DNA of 64,000 nt from Bermanella sp036960565 (lineage in GTDB: Bacteria; Pseudomonadota; Gammaproteobacteria; Pseudomonadales; Oceanobacteraceae). The stretch is taken from the NCBI GenBank assembly GCA_036960565.1, contig JBALXQ010000004.1, positions 95,641-159,640 on the forward strand, read 5' to 3'. The notes beneath the pieces are model-generated. The model saw only the letters and a program-made list of their open reading frames with translations, was not told where the DNA came from and did no database searches. Both the position numbers and the translations under genes were made by a program. This document shows, one piece after another, positions 35,395 through 44,260 of this stretch (its first letter is position 1; each line of letters begins with the position of its first letter).

Positions 35395-36273
35395 ATGAAT
35401 AAAGTACAGCTAGTGGATGTTTGTAGTGTTTTTTTTCGCTTCTATTTTTCTTCTGCACCAGAAAAATTAAATGATGACGGTTGGGATATATCTGCACTTT
35501 TAGCCATGACTCGCTGGCTTTGCAAGAAGGAATTATTAGATGCTGACAGCGTTGTATTAGCGTTTGATGAAAGCCTTGGTACAGGTTTTCGCCATCAAAT
35601 AGATGAGAACTACAAAGCCCACCGCCCCTTGCCCACTGAAGATATTATCTATCAACTTACCTTGTTAAAATCGATTGGTGAATTTTTGGGCTTTGTCGTT
35701 TTGGCCAGCGATAAATATGAAGCCGACGATTTACTAGCCAGTGCTTGTGGTAAATTGCCGGCAAGTTCTTGCCTTATTTATAGTCGTGATAAAGATCTTA
35801 GGCAGCTATTAAACGACAATGTAAGTGTATTGGATTTTGTCACTGACACCTTGTGGACTCCTGAATATTTACATGAACAGACTGGGCTTAAACCTCATCA
35901 AATTCCCTTATATCTAGCATTGGTGGGAGACGCTAGCGATAATATTCCTGGTGTATCAGGCGTAGGGGATATAACCGCTCGACGTATTTTAAAGGCTTTT
36001 ACGGATTGGCCTGAGCTAATTAATAGTTTGTTGTCTGATACACCATTAAACATGCGTGGTGAGGCTCGAATTAGGCGCAATATTATTGCTAGTCAGGCGC
36101 TTGTGCGGCGGAATTTACAGCTAACCGAGCTTAAGTTGAACGCGCCGGTCGTATTAAAAAGTACCCCCCTAAATGAAGAAAGCTGGAAAATATTAAATGC
36201 CTTACTGGAAAAAATTAACTTGAAAAAACCTCTTAAGAAATCTTTAGAGCTGGTGTCAGGATACGTGATATGA
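35395..36273 (+). CDS. 5'-3' exonuclease / flap endonuclease family protein
   Basis: 292 residues, the stand-alone 5'-nuclease fold (as in the Pol I N-domain and E. coli Xni/ExoIX). Seen: LVDVCSVFFRFYF, FDESLGTGFRHQIDENYKAHR with its Lys/Arg, acidic metal cluster SDKYEADDLLAS and SRDKDLRQLL, and helix-3-turn-helix LVGDASDNIPGVSGVGDITA. All key acidic residues look present, so probably active on flapped or overhang DNA in repair or Okazaki maturation. Start ATG 35395, five bases after the preceding gene; its stop overlaps pdxB by four bases. Confidence 0.9.
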   Translation: MNKVQLVDVCSVFFRFYFSSAPEKLNDDGWDISALLAMTRWLCKKELLDADSVVLAFDESLGTGFRHQIDENYKAHRPLPTEDIIYQLTLLKSIGEFLGFVVLASDKYEADDLLASACGKLPASSCLIYSRDKDLRQLLNDNVSVLDFVTDTLWTPEYLHEQTGLKPHQIPLYLALVGDASDNIPGVSGVGDITARRILKAFTDWPELINSLLSDTPLNMRGEARIRRNIIASQALVRRNLQLTELKLNAPVVLKSTPLNEESWKILNALLEKINLKKPLKKSLELVSGYVI

Positions 36274-37406
36274 AAATAGTTGCCGATGAAAACATCCCGC
36301 TATTGGGTGAGTTCTTTAATGATATTTGCCAGTCTAATTTAGTGACGCGGGCAGGTAGGGATATTTGTCGATCTGACCTTTTAGACGCGGATATCCTACT
36401 TGTGCGTTCTATTACTCAGGTAAATGAGGCTTTGTTAGAAGGTACACGAATTAAGTTTGTGGGTACGTGCACCATAGGAACAGATCATTTAGATATTGAT
36501 TATTTAAACTCAAATGGAATCCGCTTCAGTAATGCCCCAGGTTGCAATGCTCAGGCCGTAGTTGAATACGTGCTAAGTAGCCTTATTACTCTAGGGGAGC
36601 GTAAACAGGTACCTTGGCGTACTTTGACGGTCGGTATTGTCGGGGCAGGTAACGTAGGTGGCCGTTTATACAGTGCCTTGAAGGCGTTGCAGGTGGATGT
36701 TTGTGCTTATGACCCACTAGTGGAACCGTTTAATTCTGAAGAGCAATCTAAGGCCGTTTGGCAGCAAGATGTGGTAACTCTGCATACGCCAATTACTGTA
36801 TCGGGTGAGTTTAAAACCCATCATATGGTTGATGCGAATCGTTTAAGTGAAATGAAAGTTAATGCATGTTTAATAAATAGTTGTCGCGGCTCGGTTATTG
36901 ACAATAAGGCGCTGTCTTTGCACCTTGAAGCTTACCCTGAGTTCATGGCAGTGATGGATGTTTGGGAAAATGAACCTTCTCCAGCGGATAGTTTAATCCG
37001 CCAGTGCATGATTGCCACACCACATATTGCTGGCTACAGTTTAGATGGAAAATACTTGGGAACGGCTATGATCTATGAGGCACTTTGTGAATTTCTAGCG
37101 TTGCCTATTCGGATGAAGCTGGCGCAGTTGGTGCCTCAAGGAAGTTTGAGAAAGGTCAGTATGAGCAGTGAAGCAAAAATGTCATATATTTTAAATAAGG
37201 TCATTCGCGCAAGTTACGATATACGGGATGATCATTTTCGTATGCTGAGTTTGCTGGGATTAAGCGATGTAGAAAAAGCGAAGGCTTTTGATGGCTTGCG
37301 TAAACAATATCCACTGCGCAGAGATCTGAGTACTTTAATGGTGAGTGCAAAGAGATTATCTCAGCCAGATTGGCTGCAAGCGCTAGGTGTTAAAATTAAA
37401 GTTTAA
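36270..37406 (+). CDS. pdxB: Erythronate-4-phosphate dehydrogenase
   Basis: 378 residues, the same length as E. coli PdxB; the second step of the DXP-dependent pyridoxal phosphate route, oxidising 4-phosphoerythronate with NAD. Opening MKIVADENIPLLGEFF is diagnostic. NAD-binding TVGIVGAGNVGGRLYSAL, catalytic Arg in INSCRGSVIDNKAL, Glu in MDVWENEPSP and His in IATPHIAGYSLDGK. A PdxB-specific C-terminal dimerisation domain occupies the last about 90 residues. Overlaps the preceding exonuclease by ATGA, so coupled. Followed by a terminator hairpin. Confidence 0.97.
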   Translation: MKIVADENIPLLGEFFNDICQSNLVTRAGRDICRSDLLDADILLVRSITQVNEALLEGTRIKFVGTCTIGTDHLDIDYLNSNGIRFSNAPGCNAQAVVEYVLSSLITLGERKQVPWRTLTVGIVGAGNVGGRLYSALKALQVDVCAYDPLVEPFNSEEQSKAVWQQDVVTLHTPITVSGEFKTHHMVDANRLSEMKVNACLINSCRGSVIDNKALSLHLEAYPEFMAVMDVWENEPSPADSLIRQCMIATPHIAGYSLDGKYLGTAMIYEALCEFLALPIRMKLAQLVPQGSLRKVSMSSEAKMSYILNKVIRASYDIRDDHFRMLSLLGLSDVEKAKAFDGLRKQYPLRRDLSTLMVSAKRLSQPDWLQALGVKIKV

Positions 37407-37412
37407 TGTTTG

Positions 37413-37444
37413 GCAGCAAGCGATTTAGATTGCTGCTCTCTTTT
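37413..37444 (+). terminator. Intrinsic terminator of pdxB operon
   Basis: GCAGCAA (37413-37419) and TTGCTGC (37430-37436) with a ten-base loop, followed by TCTCTTTT. Confidence 0.7.
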
Positions 37445-37456
37445 GGGTGGTGTTGG

Positions 37457-37639
37457 TTAATCGTTGTGTTTAATCGGGTCCAAGGGGGCGGTTGGCTTGA
37501 ATAATCGTTTAAGGGACTTCTGAATCATTTCTTCGGTAATGGGGGTCTCATGACCCGTGTCGTCAATCAGGGCGGCTCCGTGTAAATGTTCTTGTTTTTG
37601 TTTGGATAGTTGCGCGTTTGTATTGTTTATCATTCTCAA
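37457..37639 (-). CDS. Small PA1571-like hypothetical protein
   Basis: 60 residues, Gln/Lys-rich start then ALIDDTGHETPITEEMIQKSLKRLF, which recalls the small PA1571-type proteins of Pseudomonas (low confidence, from memory). Hydrophilic, without signal peptide. Convergent with pdxB and divergent from the following methyltransferase, whose own first in-frame ATG overlaps its 5' end, so the two genes share a short regulatory region. A real gene is likely because of the intact conserved-looking core and separate terminator. Confidence 0.6.
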   Translation of the reverse strand: MRMINNTNAQLSKQKQEHLHGAALIDDTGHETPITEEMIQKSLKRLFKPTAPLDPIKHND

Positions 37640-37698
37640 TACCTTCAGGTCAGTCCAAATTTAGTATAGGTAAGGCGAGGTCATCTCGCTATGGAAAT

Positions 37699-38625
37699 AT
37701 GATAAAAATCTCTGTTTTAAATGAAGTTATTCAGGATTTACCGTCTACAGACGCCAAACGTCTATTTCATGGGCGCGGTGGGCTTTTCACTGGTTGGGAA
37801 CAGGTAAACATTGAAATCTACCCGCCAGTATTGTGGGTAATTGTTTACCAGCAAGTGGATGAAACGAATTTATTGGCCATGCTTGACCAACTTAAGCTTA
37901 AAGCGGCGGGACTGGAAGTTGAGCATGTTTATATTCAGCGTCGCTTTATGTCAGGGAACCCAGTTGAAGTCTATTATGGTGATGACAGTTTGCTAGGTGT
38001 AGATTTTCAAGTATCTGAAGCCTCGCTTAATTACTGGGTTAATCTCGGAAAAAACCAAAATAGCGGCTTATTTCTCGATATGAGCGAGGGTCGTAGTTGG
38101 GTGAGAAGAGTAAGTGAAGGCAAATCAGTATTAAACTTATTTTCTTATACCTGCAGTTTGGGAATCAGTGCCGCAGCAGGTGCCGCCCAATCTGTACTAA
38201 ACGTCGACATGGCAAAAAATGCCATAAAGCGCGGGCAGCAAAATTTGTCGATAAATGAATTGGGCAGTAGTCGTGTATCTTTTATCGCTCAGGATATTTT
38301 TAAAATGGTTAAAAAGATAAATCAAAAGGGCCCTTATGATTTATTGATTGCCGACCCGCCAAGCTTTCAATCAAAAGCGTTTGATGTAAGACGTGACTAC
38401 ACTAAATTATTGCAAAAATTCAAACCGTCTTTGGCTAGTGATGCCACTCTAATGCTTTGCCTTAATAGTCCTGCACTGGGTGAGAAGTTTATTAAGGAGG
38501 TGGTGGCGACTGTATTGCCTCAGGCAAAGTTTGTTGAGCGATTAGCGAATCCTGTGGTGTTGGCAGACAACAGTGAGGATGCTTCCTTGAAGGTACTGAT
38601 ATTTAAGATGGAGCCTTTGATCTAA
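37699..38625 (+). CDS. Class I SAM-dependent methyltransferase, RlmI-like
   Basis: 308 residues from ATG 37699. SAM region LNLFSYTCSLGISAAAGAAQ and catalytic DLLIADPPSFQSKAFDVRRDY resemble the C-terminal half of RlmI/RlmK-type rRNA cytosine and guanine methyltransferases (Methyltrans_SAM). The N-terminal 110 residues lack an obvious PUA signature and look like the SPOUT-free short variants seen in marine gammaproteobacteria. An earlier in-frame start at 37618 would overlap the small minus-strand gene and lacks a ribosome site. RNA substrate not known. Confidence 0.82.
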   Translation: MIKISVLNEVIQDLPSTDAKRLFHGRGGLFTGWEQVNIEIYPPVLWVIVYQQVDETNLLAMLDQLKLKAAGLEVEHVYIQRRFMSGNPVEVYYGDDSLLGVDFQVSEASLNYWVNLGKNQNSGLFLDMSEGRSWVRRVSEGKSVLNLFSYTCSLGISAAAGAAQSVLNVDMAKNAIKRGQQNLSINELGSSRVSFIAQDIFKMVKKINQKGPYDLLIADPPSFQSKAFDVRRDYTKLLQKFKPSLASDATLMLCLNSPALGEKFIKEVVATVLPQAKFVERLANPVVLADNSEDASLKVLIFKMEPLI

Positions 38626-38673
38626 AAGTACTCCATACATTTATTGGGTATTAATTAGTTGTTTGGTACGGGG

Positions 38674-39096
38674 CTAGTTAATGAGGTTTTGTTCGATTAG
38701 CTCTCGTAACTCCATGCCATTCTGTTCTTTGATGGCAAGATGGAGCTGCTGAGCCAGTGTTGAACGTTGCTTTTGAACAGATTTCACCTGATCCTGTGCG
38801 CTTGCATTAAAAGTGGGCTTAATGAGTTTGATCAGCGCTTTTTGTGTGAGAGTGCACTCTTCAGCGGTCTCTAGGTGGCTAATATGATTATATCTGATGT
38901 AATTCTCATCCAGTAGCCATGTGACGGCACCAATGCAACTCAGGTAGCGGTTACTGTGTAAACCAAACTCGTCCATGTCATCTGGCCCGCAAATATCTTC
39001 AATGTATAAGGATATCTTGCGCGGAAATTGCTGATAGAGCGCGAGCAGTGTGCTCGCAATATCATGGTAAAAATCGTCTATGTTAATATCTTGCAT
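38674..39096 (-). CDS. Conserved-looking hypothetical protein
   Basis: 140 residues, mainly helical, no signal peptide. The first half (DFYHDIASTLLALYQQFPRK, then LYIEDICGPDDMDEFGLHS) and the Leu/Tyr pattern of AVTWLLDENYIRYNHI suggest a winged-helix-like fold (inference). The end is a charged helix (QLHLAIKEQNGMELRELIEQ). Its start is three bases after the stop of alaA on the same strand, so the two are probably one transcript. Function not recognised. Confidence 0.7.
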   Translation of the reverse strand: MQDINIDDFYHDIASTLLALYQQFPRKISLYIEDICGPDDMDEFGLHSNRYLSCIGAVTWLLDENYIRYNHISHLETAEECTLTQKALIKLIKPTFNASAQDQVKSVQKQRSTLAQQLHLAIKEQNGMELRELIEQNLIN

Positions 39097-39099
39097 GAG

Positions 39100-40314
39100 T
39101 TACTGCTTATAACTTTCAAAGAAATGCTGCATCTTGGATATGGCTTCTTGCAGGTCGTCACACCTAGGTAAAAACACCAAACGGAAGTGATCAGGCTCAG
39201 GCCAATTAAAGGCTCGACCGTGTACCAGTAAAATTTTCTGTTGCTCTAATAAGTCCAATACCATTTGCTCATCATTTTTAATGTTAAAGCGTTTTGGATC
39301 CATTTTTACAAAGCTGTATAGCGCTCCTTGGGGGAGGGTGCAGCTTAGACCTGGGATGTCGTTGATGAGTTTGTGGCTGAGCATGCGTTGCTCATATATA
39401 CGGCCTCCTGGTTTCACTAGGTCGTTAATGCTTTGATATCCACCTAGTGCAGTTTGGATAGCATATTGAGCAGGAACATTGGCACATAGACGCATGCTGG
39501 ATAACATGTCTAGCCCTTCGAGATAATCCTTGGCCTTGTGTTTGGCGCCGCTGATCACAAGCCAGCCACTTCTAAAGCCTGCCAAGCGATAGGATTTTGA
39601 TAAGCCATTAAAGCTAATGATGAGCAAGTCTTCTGCTAGTGAAGCGGTCGCAACGTGTTCCGCTTCATCAAAAATTATTTTGTCGTATATCTCATCAGAA
39701 AATACAACTAACTTATTTTGTCGTGCCACCTCAAGAAGTTCTAGCAGAACCTCTTTTGGATAGAGGGCGCCTGTTGGGTTATTGGGATTGATTAAAACCA
39801 AAGCTTTGGTATGTGATGTAATTTTCTTCTTGATGTCGTCGATGTCCGGATACCAGTTGGATTGCTCATCACATAGGTAGTGTACTGGTGTGCCGCCAGC
39901 AAGGCTGGCGGCTCCGGTCCATAATGGGTAGTCGGGGGCGGGGATTAATATTTCATCGCCATTGTTAATTAGTCCTTGTAAGGCCATCACAATAAGCTCG
40001 CTGACGCCGTTACCTAAATATATATCTTCAATTTCTACCCCTTTAATGCCTTTCTTTTGGCAATACTGCATAACGGCTTTGCGGCCGCTGTAGATACCTT
40101 TGCTATCGCTATACCCCTGGGAATTGGGGAGTTGATGAATAACGTCCTGCAGAATTTCATCAGGGGCATTAAGTTCAAAAGGAGCAGGGTTGCCGATATT
40201 GAGCTTTAGAATTCTGTGTCCTTCATCTTCCATGCGCTTGGCTTGGGTTAAGACGGGTCCGCGGATATCGTATAAAACGTTGGCCAGTTTATTGGACTTG
40301 TGAATTTCGTGCAT
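39100..40314 (-). CDS. alaA: Glutamate-pyruvate aminotransferase AlaA
   Basis: 404 residues from ATG 40314; PLP enzyme making alanine from pyruvate and glutamate, and able to act on related 2-oxo acids. Long blocks parallel E. coli AlaA: LKLNIGNPAPFELNAPDEIL, GNGVSELIVMALQGL, LINPNNPTGALYPKE, and the PLP-lysine motif SFNGLSKSYRLAGFRSGW. The chosen start aligns MHEIHKSNKL with MSPIEKSSKL of E. coli; an in-frame GTG/ATG-type start at 40338 would add eight residues. Cotranscribed with the gene ending at 38674. Confidence 0.95.
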   Translation of the reverse strand: MHEIHKSNKLANVLYDIRGPVLTQAKRMEDEGHRILKLNIGNPAPFELNAPDEILQDVIHQLPNSQGYSDSKGIYSGRKAVMQYCQKKGIKGVEIEDIYLGNGVSELIVMALQGLINNGDEILIPAPDYPLWTGAASLAGGTPVHYLCDEQSNWYPDIDDIKKKITSHTKALVLINPNNPTGALYPKEVLLELLEVARQNKLVVFSDEIYDKIIFDEAEHVATASLAEDLLIISFNGLSKSYRLAGFRSGWLVISGAKHKAKDYLEGLDMLSSMRLCANVPAQYAIQTALGGYQSINDLVKPGGRIYEQRMLSHKLINDIPGLSCTLPQGALYSFVKMDPKRFNIKNDEQMVLDLLEQQKILLVHGRAFNWPEPDHFRLVFLPRCDDLQEAISKMQHFFESYKQ

Positions 40315-40595
40315 GAAATAACCTCTTACTGCACGCATGTTTTTAAAGCGGCGGTATAAATTAGTTAAAGGTAGATGATACCTAGCTTTTTGTATGTGTC
40401 CAAACGGTTCAGAGGGTCGTGGTAACGATTTGTCTTGGATAGATATGCTGGTGGGTTTACGTGATATGAAAGGCCTGATGACAAAGGTGGTTGTGGGTTG
40501 GGTCTTTGCTGGATGGTAATTCAGTGGGGCTTTACTTTGTTAAATAGGTTGCGCAAAATCAAAGTACAAGTATAAAAACAATATTGGAGTTGTAT

Positions 40596-41081
40596 ATGAC
40601 TGTTTTTGAGTTTTCCGCACAAGATATTCAGGGTAATAATAAAGACTTGGCTGATTTTAAAGGCAAGGTGATGCTGATCGTAAACACGGCCAGTAAATGT
40701 GGTTTTACCCCTCAATATGAAGGCCTTGAAAATATTTATAAAGATTTAAAAGAGCAGGGTTTGGAAATATTGGGCTTCCCTTGTAATCAATTTGGTCAGC
40801 AAGAGAAGGGCAGTGATACCGAAATTGCAGGGTTCTGCATGAAAAACTACGGGGTTAGTTTTCCTATGTTTTCCAAGGTTGATGTAAATGGTGACAATGC
40901 GCACCCGCTTTATGATTACTTAAAAAAGCAGTCCCCTGGTATTTTGGGAAGTAAGGGGATTAAGTGGAATTTTACCAAGTTTTTAGTAGGTAAAGATGGC
41001 CAAGTGATAAAGCGTTTTGCTCCAACGGCGAAACCCAAGGATATTGCTAAGGATATTAAGGCGCTTTTAGCTCAAGCTTAA
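40596..41081 (+). CDS. Glutathione peroxidase (Cys-type)
   Basis: 161 residues. Active-site Cys in NTASKCGFTPQ (C35 from this start) instead of selenocysteine, then FPCNQFGQQEKG with the catalytic Gln and KWNFTKFLVG with Trp/Asn, a complete Cys-GPx set. Bacterial enzymes of this class reduce organic hydroperoxides, often with thioredoxin rather than glutathione. ATG 40596 has GGAG six bases upstream. Next gene is an OhrR-type repressor, which argues that this peroxidase belongs to the organic-peroxide response. Confidence 0.94.
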   Translation: MTVFEFSAQDIQGNNKDLADFKGKVMLIVNTASKCGFTPQYEGLENIYKDLKEQGLEILGFPCNQFGQQEKGSDTEIAGFCMKNYGVSFPMFSKVDVNGDNAHPLYDYLKKQSPGILGSKGIKWNFTKFLVGKDGQVIKRFAPTAKPKDIAKDIKALLAQA

Positions 41082-41120
41082 TTAGATTGGCAGGTTATTT
41101 GACGGCTGAATACTTACGGG

Positions 41121-41151
41121 TTAATTTGGCCAGCTCTAATTCACAAATTAA
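41121..41151 (+). promoter_or_regulatory. Inverted repeat upstream of ohrR-like gene
   Basis: Perfect 8-bp arms TTAATTTG (41121-41128) and CAAATTAA (41144-41151), 15 bp apart, ending 15 bp before the ATG. AT-rich inverted repeats are typical OhrR operators, though the spacing here is longer than usual. Confidence 0.45.
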
Positions 41152-41166
41152 AGATGGGTAGTAAGC

Positions 41167-41616
41167 ATGGCTAGTAAAACAGATGAGCTATTGAAACTGG
41201 ATAACCAACTGTGTTTCCAGTTATATAATGCCTCTCGCGCCATGACGAAGCTTTACCAGCCTTTGTTAAAGCCCTTGGATCTCACTTATCCTCAATATCT
41301 GGTTATGCTGGTATTGTGGGAAGAACCTATTGGGCACAAGTTTACAGTCACGTCCTTGGGTCAAAAACTTCATCTTGATAGTGGCACACTGACCCCTTTG
41401 CTTAAACGTCTTGAGAGTAAACGCTTTATTCAGCGTCAACGCAGTAATGAAGATGAGCGTCAAGTGTGGGTGCGTTTAACGGCTCTGGGCGAGTCTTTAA
41501 AGCAACAGGCTAAGCGAGTACCTGAAAAGCTATTGTGTGGTACTAATGCCAGTGCGGAGGAGGTGGGAGCCGTTCGCGATACGATTAAGGGTTTTCTTCA
41601 GTTTCTAGGGGACTAA
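41167..41616 (+). CDS. ohrR: OhrR-type MarR-family redox repressor
   Basis: 149 residues, winged-helix MarR fold. The N-terminal reactive Cys16 is in LDNQLCFQLYNASR, the hallmark of OhrR; the wing has SNEDERQVWVRLTALG and the recognition helix DSGTLTPLLKRLESK. OhrR normally represses ohr and is inactivated by oxidation of that Cys by organic hydroperoxides. Here no ohr gene is seen; a glutathione peroxidase lies upstream on the same strand, 85 bp away. Probably autoregulated through the inverted repeat just upstream. Confidence 0.9.
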   Translation: MASKTDELLKLDNQLCFQLYNASRAMTKLYQPLLKPLDLTYPQYLVMLVLWEEPIGHKFTVTSLGQKLHLDSGTLTPLLKRLESKRFIQRQRSNEDERQVWVRLTALGESLKQQAKRVPEKLLCGTNASAEEVGAVRDTIKGFLQFLGD

Positions 41617-41634
41617 TAATCCCTTGGGCGGGCA

Positions 41635-42420
41635 CTAGTCATAAATGTTCTTCTTGGTGTCCCGTTCCTCTTCTTCTTGTATTTTATCCATGCCTTTCGC
41701 TAACTCCCCAGCCGACGCTTTGTTAGCAGTTTTGCGCTGACTCAGGATCTTGCCTTCTGTTTGTTCGATCAGTTTTTCCAGATGCTCTTTTTGAAGCTTT
41801 AGATATTGCTTGATAGGGCTTCTAATAGCGACGCTCTGAGCTGCGCGTAGTTTGCCTAGGGCGGGTCGTGGTTTGTTGGCTTTAAGGTAGGCTTTTGCCA
41901 GGGAATAATTTAAATCTAGGGCAATGCGATGAATCATGATCTTGAGGTTCTTAACGACTCTTGAGCCATGGGCGCGAGGTACCAAGCCTGTTTTAACGGT
42001 TGATAGAATTTGATTGTGAAGAAATTTAATGAGTTGGCGTATTTCATGAGCGGCATCCGCACTTTCTATGCTGGTCCACTTAGAGAGGCGTTTAGCGCTG
42101 TCATCTTTGGACTCTAGGGTTTTGTCTAGTTGTTCTTTTAAGTCTGTGTGGAGGCTGGTGAGGCTGTCGCTGGCATTGCCTGTCTCTTGAACCTGGTCTA
42201 CTAGCTGCATTAGGCGCTTAATCATGAAGAGTTTGGTTGGGATGTCTAGGTACACCTCAGGAATGATGGCCAGGGCGCTTTGCATGCGTCGTAAGTCATC
42301 ATGTAGGTCCACGAGTAATCTTGCCCGTAATATGCGGCGCTTCTCTAGGTGGCTTTTCATGCCTATGCTGGCAAATACTGTTACCAGAATTAGAATGCCA
42401 AGCAATATTAAGGTATCCAT
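41635..42420 (-). CDS. Membrane-anchored coiled/helical hypothetical protein
   Basis: 261 residues. One N-terminal membrane helix (DTLILLGILILVTVFASIG), then an all-helical soluble region with heptad-like Leu/Lys patterns (about 25-130), a central HEIRQLIKFLHNQIL segment, a TPR-like pair (LNYSLAKAYLKANKPRPALG), and a highly charged tail (KMDKIQEEEERDTKKN). A single-span protein probably facing the cytoplasm. No family recognised. It is convergent with ohrR, only 18 bp between stops, and divergent from tRNA-Glu. Confidence 0.75.
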   Translation of the reverse strand: MDTLILLGILILVTVFASIGMKSHLEKRRILRARLLVDLHDDLRRMQSALAIIPEVYLDIPTKLFMIKRLMQLVDQVQETGNASDSLTSLHTDLKEQLDKTLESKDDSAKRLSKWTSIESADAAHEIRQLIKFLHNQILSTVKTGLVPRAHGSRVVKNLKIMIHRIALDLNYSLAKAYLKANKPRPALGKLRAAQSVAIRSPIKQYLKLQKEHLEKLIEQTEGKILSQRKTANKASAGELAKGMDKIQEEEERDTKKNIYD

Positions 42421-42487
42421 ATACTCTAAAGCTCCTCCGTTATAATTAAGTGTAGTCTTTTATTTTGAATTCTTTTTTATAAAAAAC

Positions 42488-42516
42488 TTGACCTAATTCA
42501 ATGAGATACATAGAAT
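42488..42516 (+). promoter_or_regulatory. Sigma-70 promoter of tRNA-Glu
   Basis: -35 TTGACC (42488-42493), 17-bp spacer, -10 TAGAAT (42511-42516), followed by the G/C-rich discriminator GCGCGCC typical of stringently controlled stable-RNA genes. The tRNA starts 41 bp downstream. Confidence 0.85.
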
Positions 42517-42556
42517 GCGCGCCATCTTGAGACAGACTGATGTCGCAAGCCTAAGT

Positions 42557-42632
42557 GTCCCGTTCGTCTAGAGGCCTAGGACACCGCCCTTTCACGGCGG
42601 TAACAGGGGTTCGACTCCCCTACGGGATACCA
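42557..42632 (+). tRNA. tRNA-Glu (anticodon TTC)
   Basis: 76 nt with encoded CCA. The anticodon loop CCTTTCACG sits in the stem CCGCC/GGCGG; the D arm is GTCTAGAGGCCTAGGAC and the T arm CAGGGGTTCGACTCCCCT, nearly identical to E. coli tRNA-Glu. Acceptor stem GTCCCGT/ACGGGAT closes with a G-T pair at 1-72. Confidence 0.97.
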
Positions 42633-42676
42633 TTTTTACTTTTCTAAGTAATAAATGATATTTTAGGCTAGCTTAT

Positions 42677-42700
42677 AATCTCCTTCATTGGGGATTTTTT
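42677..42700 (+). terminator. Intrinsic terminator of tRNA-Glu
   Basis: AATCTCC, loop TTCATT, GGGGATT (one G-T pair) followed by six T residues, 45 bp after the tRNA. Confidence 0.7.
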
Positions 42701-43635
42701 GCTTTCTGGGGTTTGGTTTTTCTCGGAAAGCTTGTTTCACTTCTGTTTGTGCGCTCCTTTCATTTCGATTCTTTGTATTTTTATTCCTTATTTCCCTTCA
42801 ATAAATATTCTTTAAATATTTTCTTCAAACTGCATTTACTAAAGGTGGTGTTAATCAAAGCAGTCCAGATGATGGCTTTTGCCTTTCTACAAAGCTTAAT
42901 ATGATGAAAGCGGTGCTTAGTGCAGAGTTTTCTCATTTATCCTTGCTTGCTTAAGAGGGCTAGTAAATAGAGTAGGGAGGTTGCCGGTATCTGATTGTGG
43001 CTGGTAACTTTGCGATGACCTCCTTACGTGGCTTCTTCGCACCTGCGGAGGATATTCATCCTTCATATATAAATACAGAACTTAACGCAGTTTAAAAGCG
43101 CCCTGCTTTGTTCTGGCTTGCGCTTCTGCCTAGTCGTAAAGAAACAAAAATGCTTAGTTCCGTTTCTTTGGGCATGCACTCGGCTAAATCTCCCGACAAT
43201 TCACTTAATAAATGGCACGTTTGTTTAGGCTTGGCCTCATCTGAGACCGGTGTGGCGCATCTTGCTTGTTTGTTTTTTGAACGGGTAACATTCAGGTGTT
43301 TCGTATCTACTCACATTATATAAATATTCTAAAGCTGGTCTATTTGTACCAAATTAAAGTTACACGTTTTCACGTCGCTTATTCTATAAAGGATTTAAAA
43401 TATTCATTCTTATTCCTTTATATGGTTGTTAAGTTGTACTTATGTGCCTTTATTGGTGTTTTCGTTAGTCAGTTTGACTGTAAAACAACCAAAAGTGTAA
43501 CACTAAGGGATGATTTTGTAATTTATTGTAATCCTGACTGAAACAAACTGTGTGCAGCGCAATCTGGCTGGGATAGGATGCTTACACGTTTTAACAAACA
43601 CCAAAATAATAAAAACAAGCTGTAGGGTTTTGATA
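42701..43635. other. About 0.9 kb with no convincing gene
   Basis: No open reading frame here has a ribosome site plus a recognisable product. It holds several hairpins: GGAGGT/ACCTCC bounding 42977-43023 with an inner TTGCC/GGTAA; AGGAT-ATTC-ATCCT (43049-43062); CGCA/TGCG (43038-43047); and AAAGAAAC/GTTTCTTT (43137-43168). A weak promoter (TTGACT 43474-43479, TAACAC 43498-43503, 18-bp spacer) may serve the following gene. The 71-codon frame at 43108-43323 is not believed to be a gene. Confidence 0.6.
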
Positions 43636-44193
43636 ATGCATAAAGTAATTGGCGCAGTTTTATTGTCGTTCTTAGTTTCAGCCAATGCGTTATCTGTCGA
43701 ACGAACAGAGCAGGAAAAAACAGACTTGAAAGGCAAGGTAGTCACAGTGCAAAAGGAAATGGATCAATTAGTTCACACTGGCGGCCGTTATGCTTATGTT
43801 CAACTTTCGAGAAAAAATGGCCTGTCTCCTTTTGCCATTGGCGTTGAGACAAATGGCAATACCCTCATTTTAGAAATTCCAAAAGAGAATCAAAAACGTG
43901 AAGTCACACTGGCTGATAAAATTGTCAAATTAAGAGAAATGCTTAAGTTGGCAGCCGATAATAATAAAATCACCTCAGGTGCTTTATTTATTCAGGCGCA
44001 AGTGCCACACCTTGGCAAGATGGTGCCGGGAGTTGCCATTGAAATGGAACATAAGCTAGGCATGTCCTTTTTACGCTTTTCCCCTTATGAAATTGACCGT
44101 GAAAACCAAAAAATAGAATTCAAAAAACCATCGGATCAAATTAAACCCTTGGTGTTTTTCAAAGATGCCAAAGAAGTGCATGAAGCCAGCTAA
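43636..44193 (+). CDS. Secreted protein of unknown function, next to FilA-like gene
   Basis: 185 residues from ATG 43636, the start that gives a proper signal peptide (MHKVIGAVLLSFLVSANALS, cleavage near residue 20). The mature part is Lys/Glu-rich with a helical lead (EKTDLKGKVVTVQKEMDQL), then beta-like segments (YAYVQLSRKNGLSPFAIGVE), and ends KKPSDQIKPLVFF. No Cys, no membrane helix: periplasmic or exported. Not recognised. An AGGG lies a few bases upstream. 108 bp from the FilA-like gene on the same strand; sharing its surface system is an inference from position only. Confidence 0.75.
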   Translation: MHKVIGAVLLSFLVSANALSVERTEQEKTDLKGKVVTVQKEMDQLVHTGGRYAYVQLSRKNGLSPFAIGVETNGNTLILEIPKENQKREVTLADKIVKLREMLKLAADNNKITSGALFIQAQVPHLGKMVPGVAIEMEHKLGMSFLRFSPYEIDRENQKIEFKKPSDQIKPLVFFKDAKEVHEAS

Positions 44194-44260
44194 AGAAAAA
44201 TAATAATAGGCTGGTACAAAGAATTGACACAATTGGTCTGGATGACGAGTTGTTCAATAA

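Noticed and set aside
43108..43323. 71-codon frame in the region after tRNA-Glu
   Set aside because: No ribosome site, no recognisable product, and it lies over inverted repeats; more likely noncoding.
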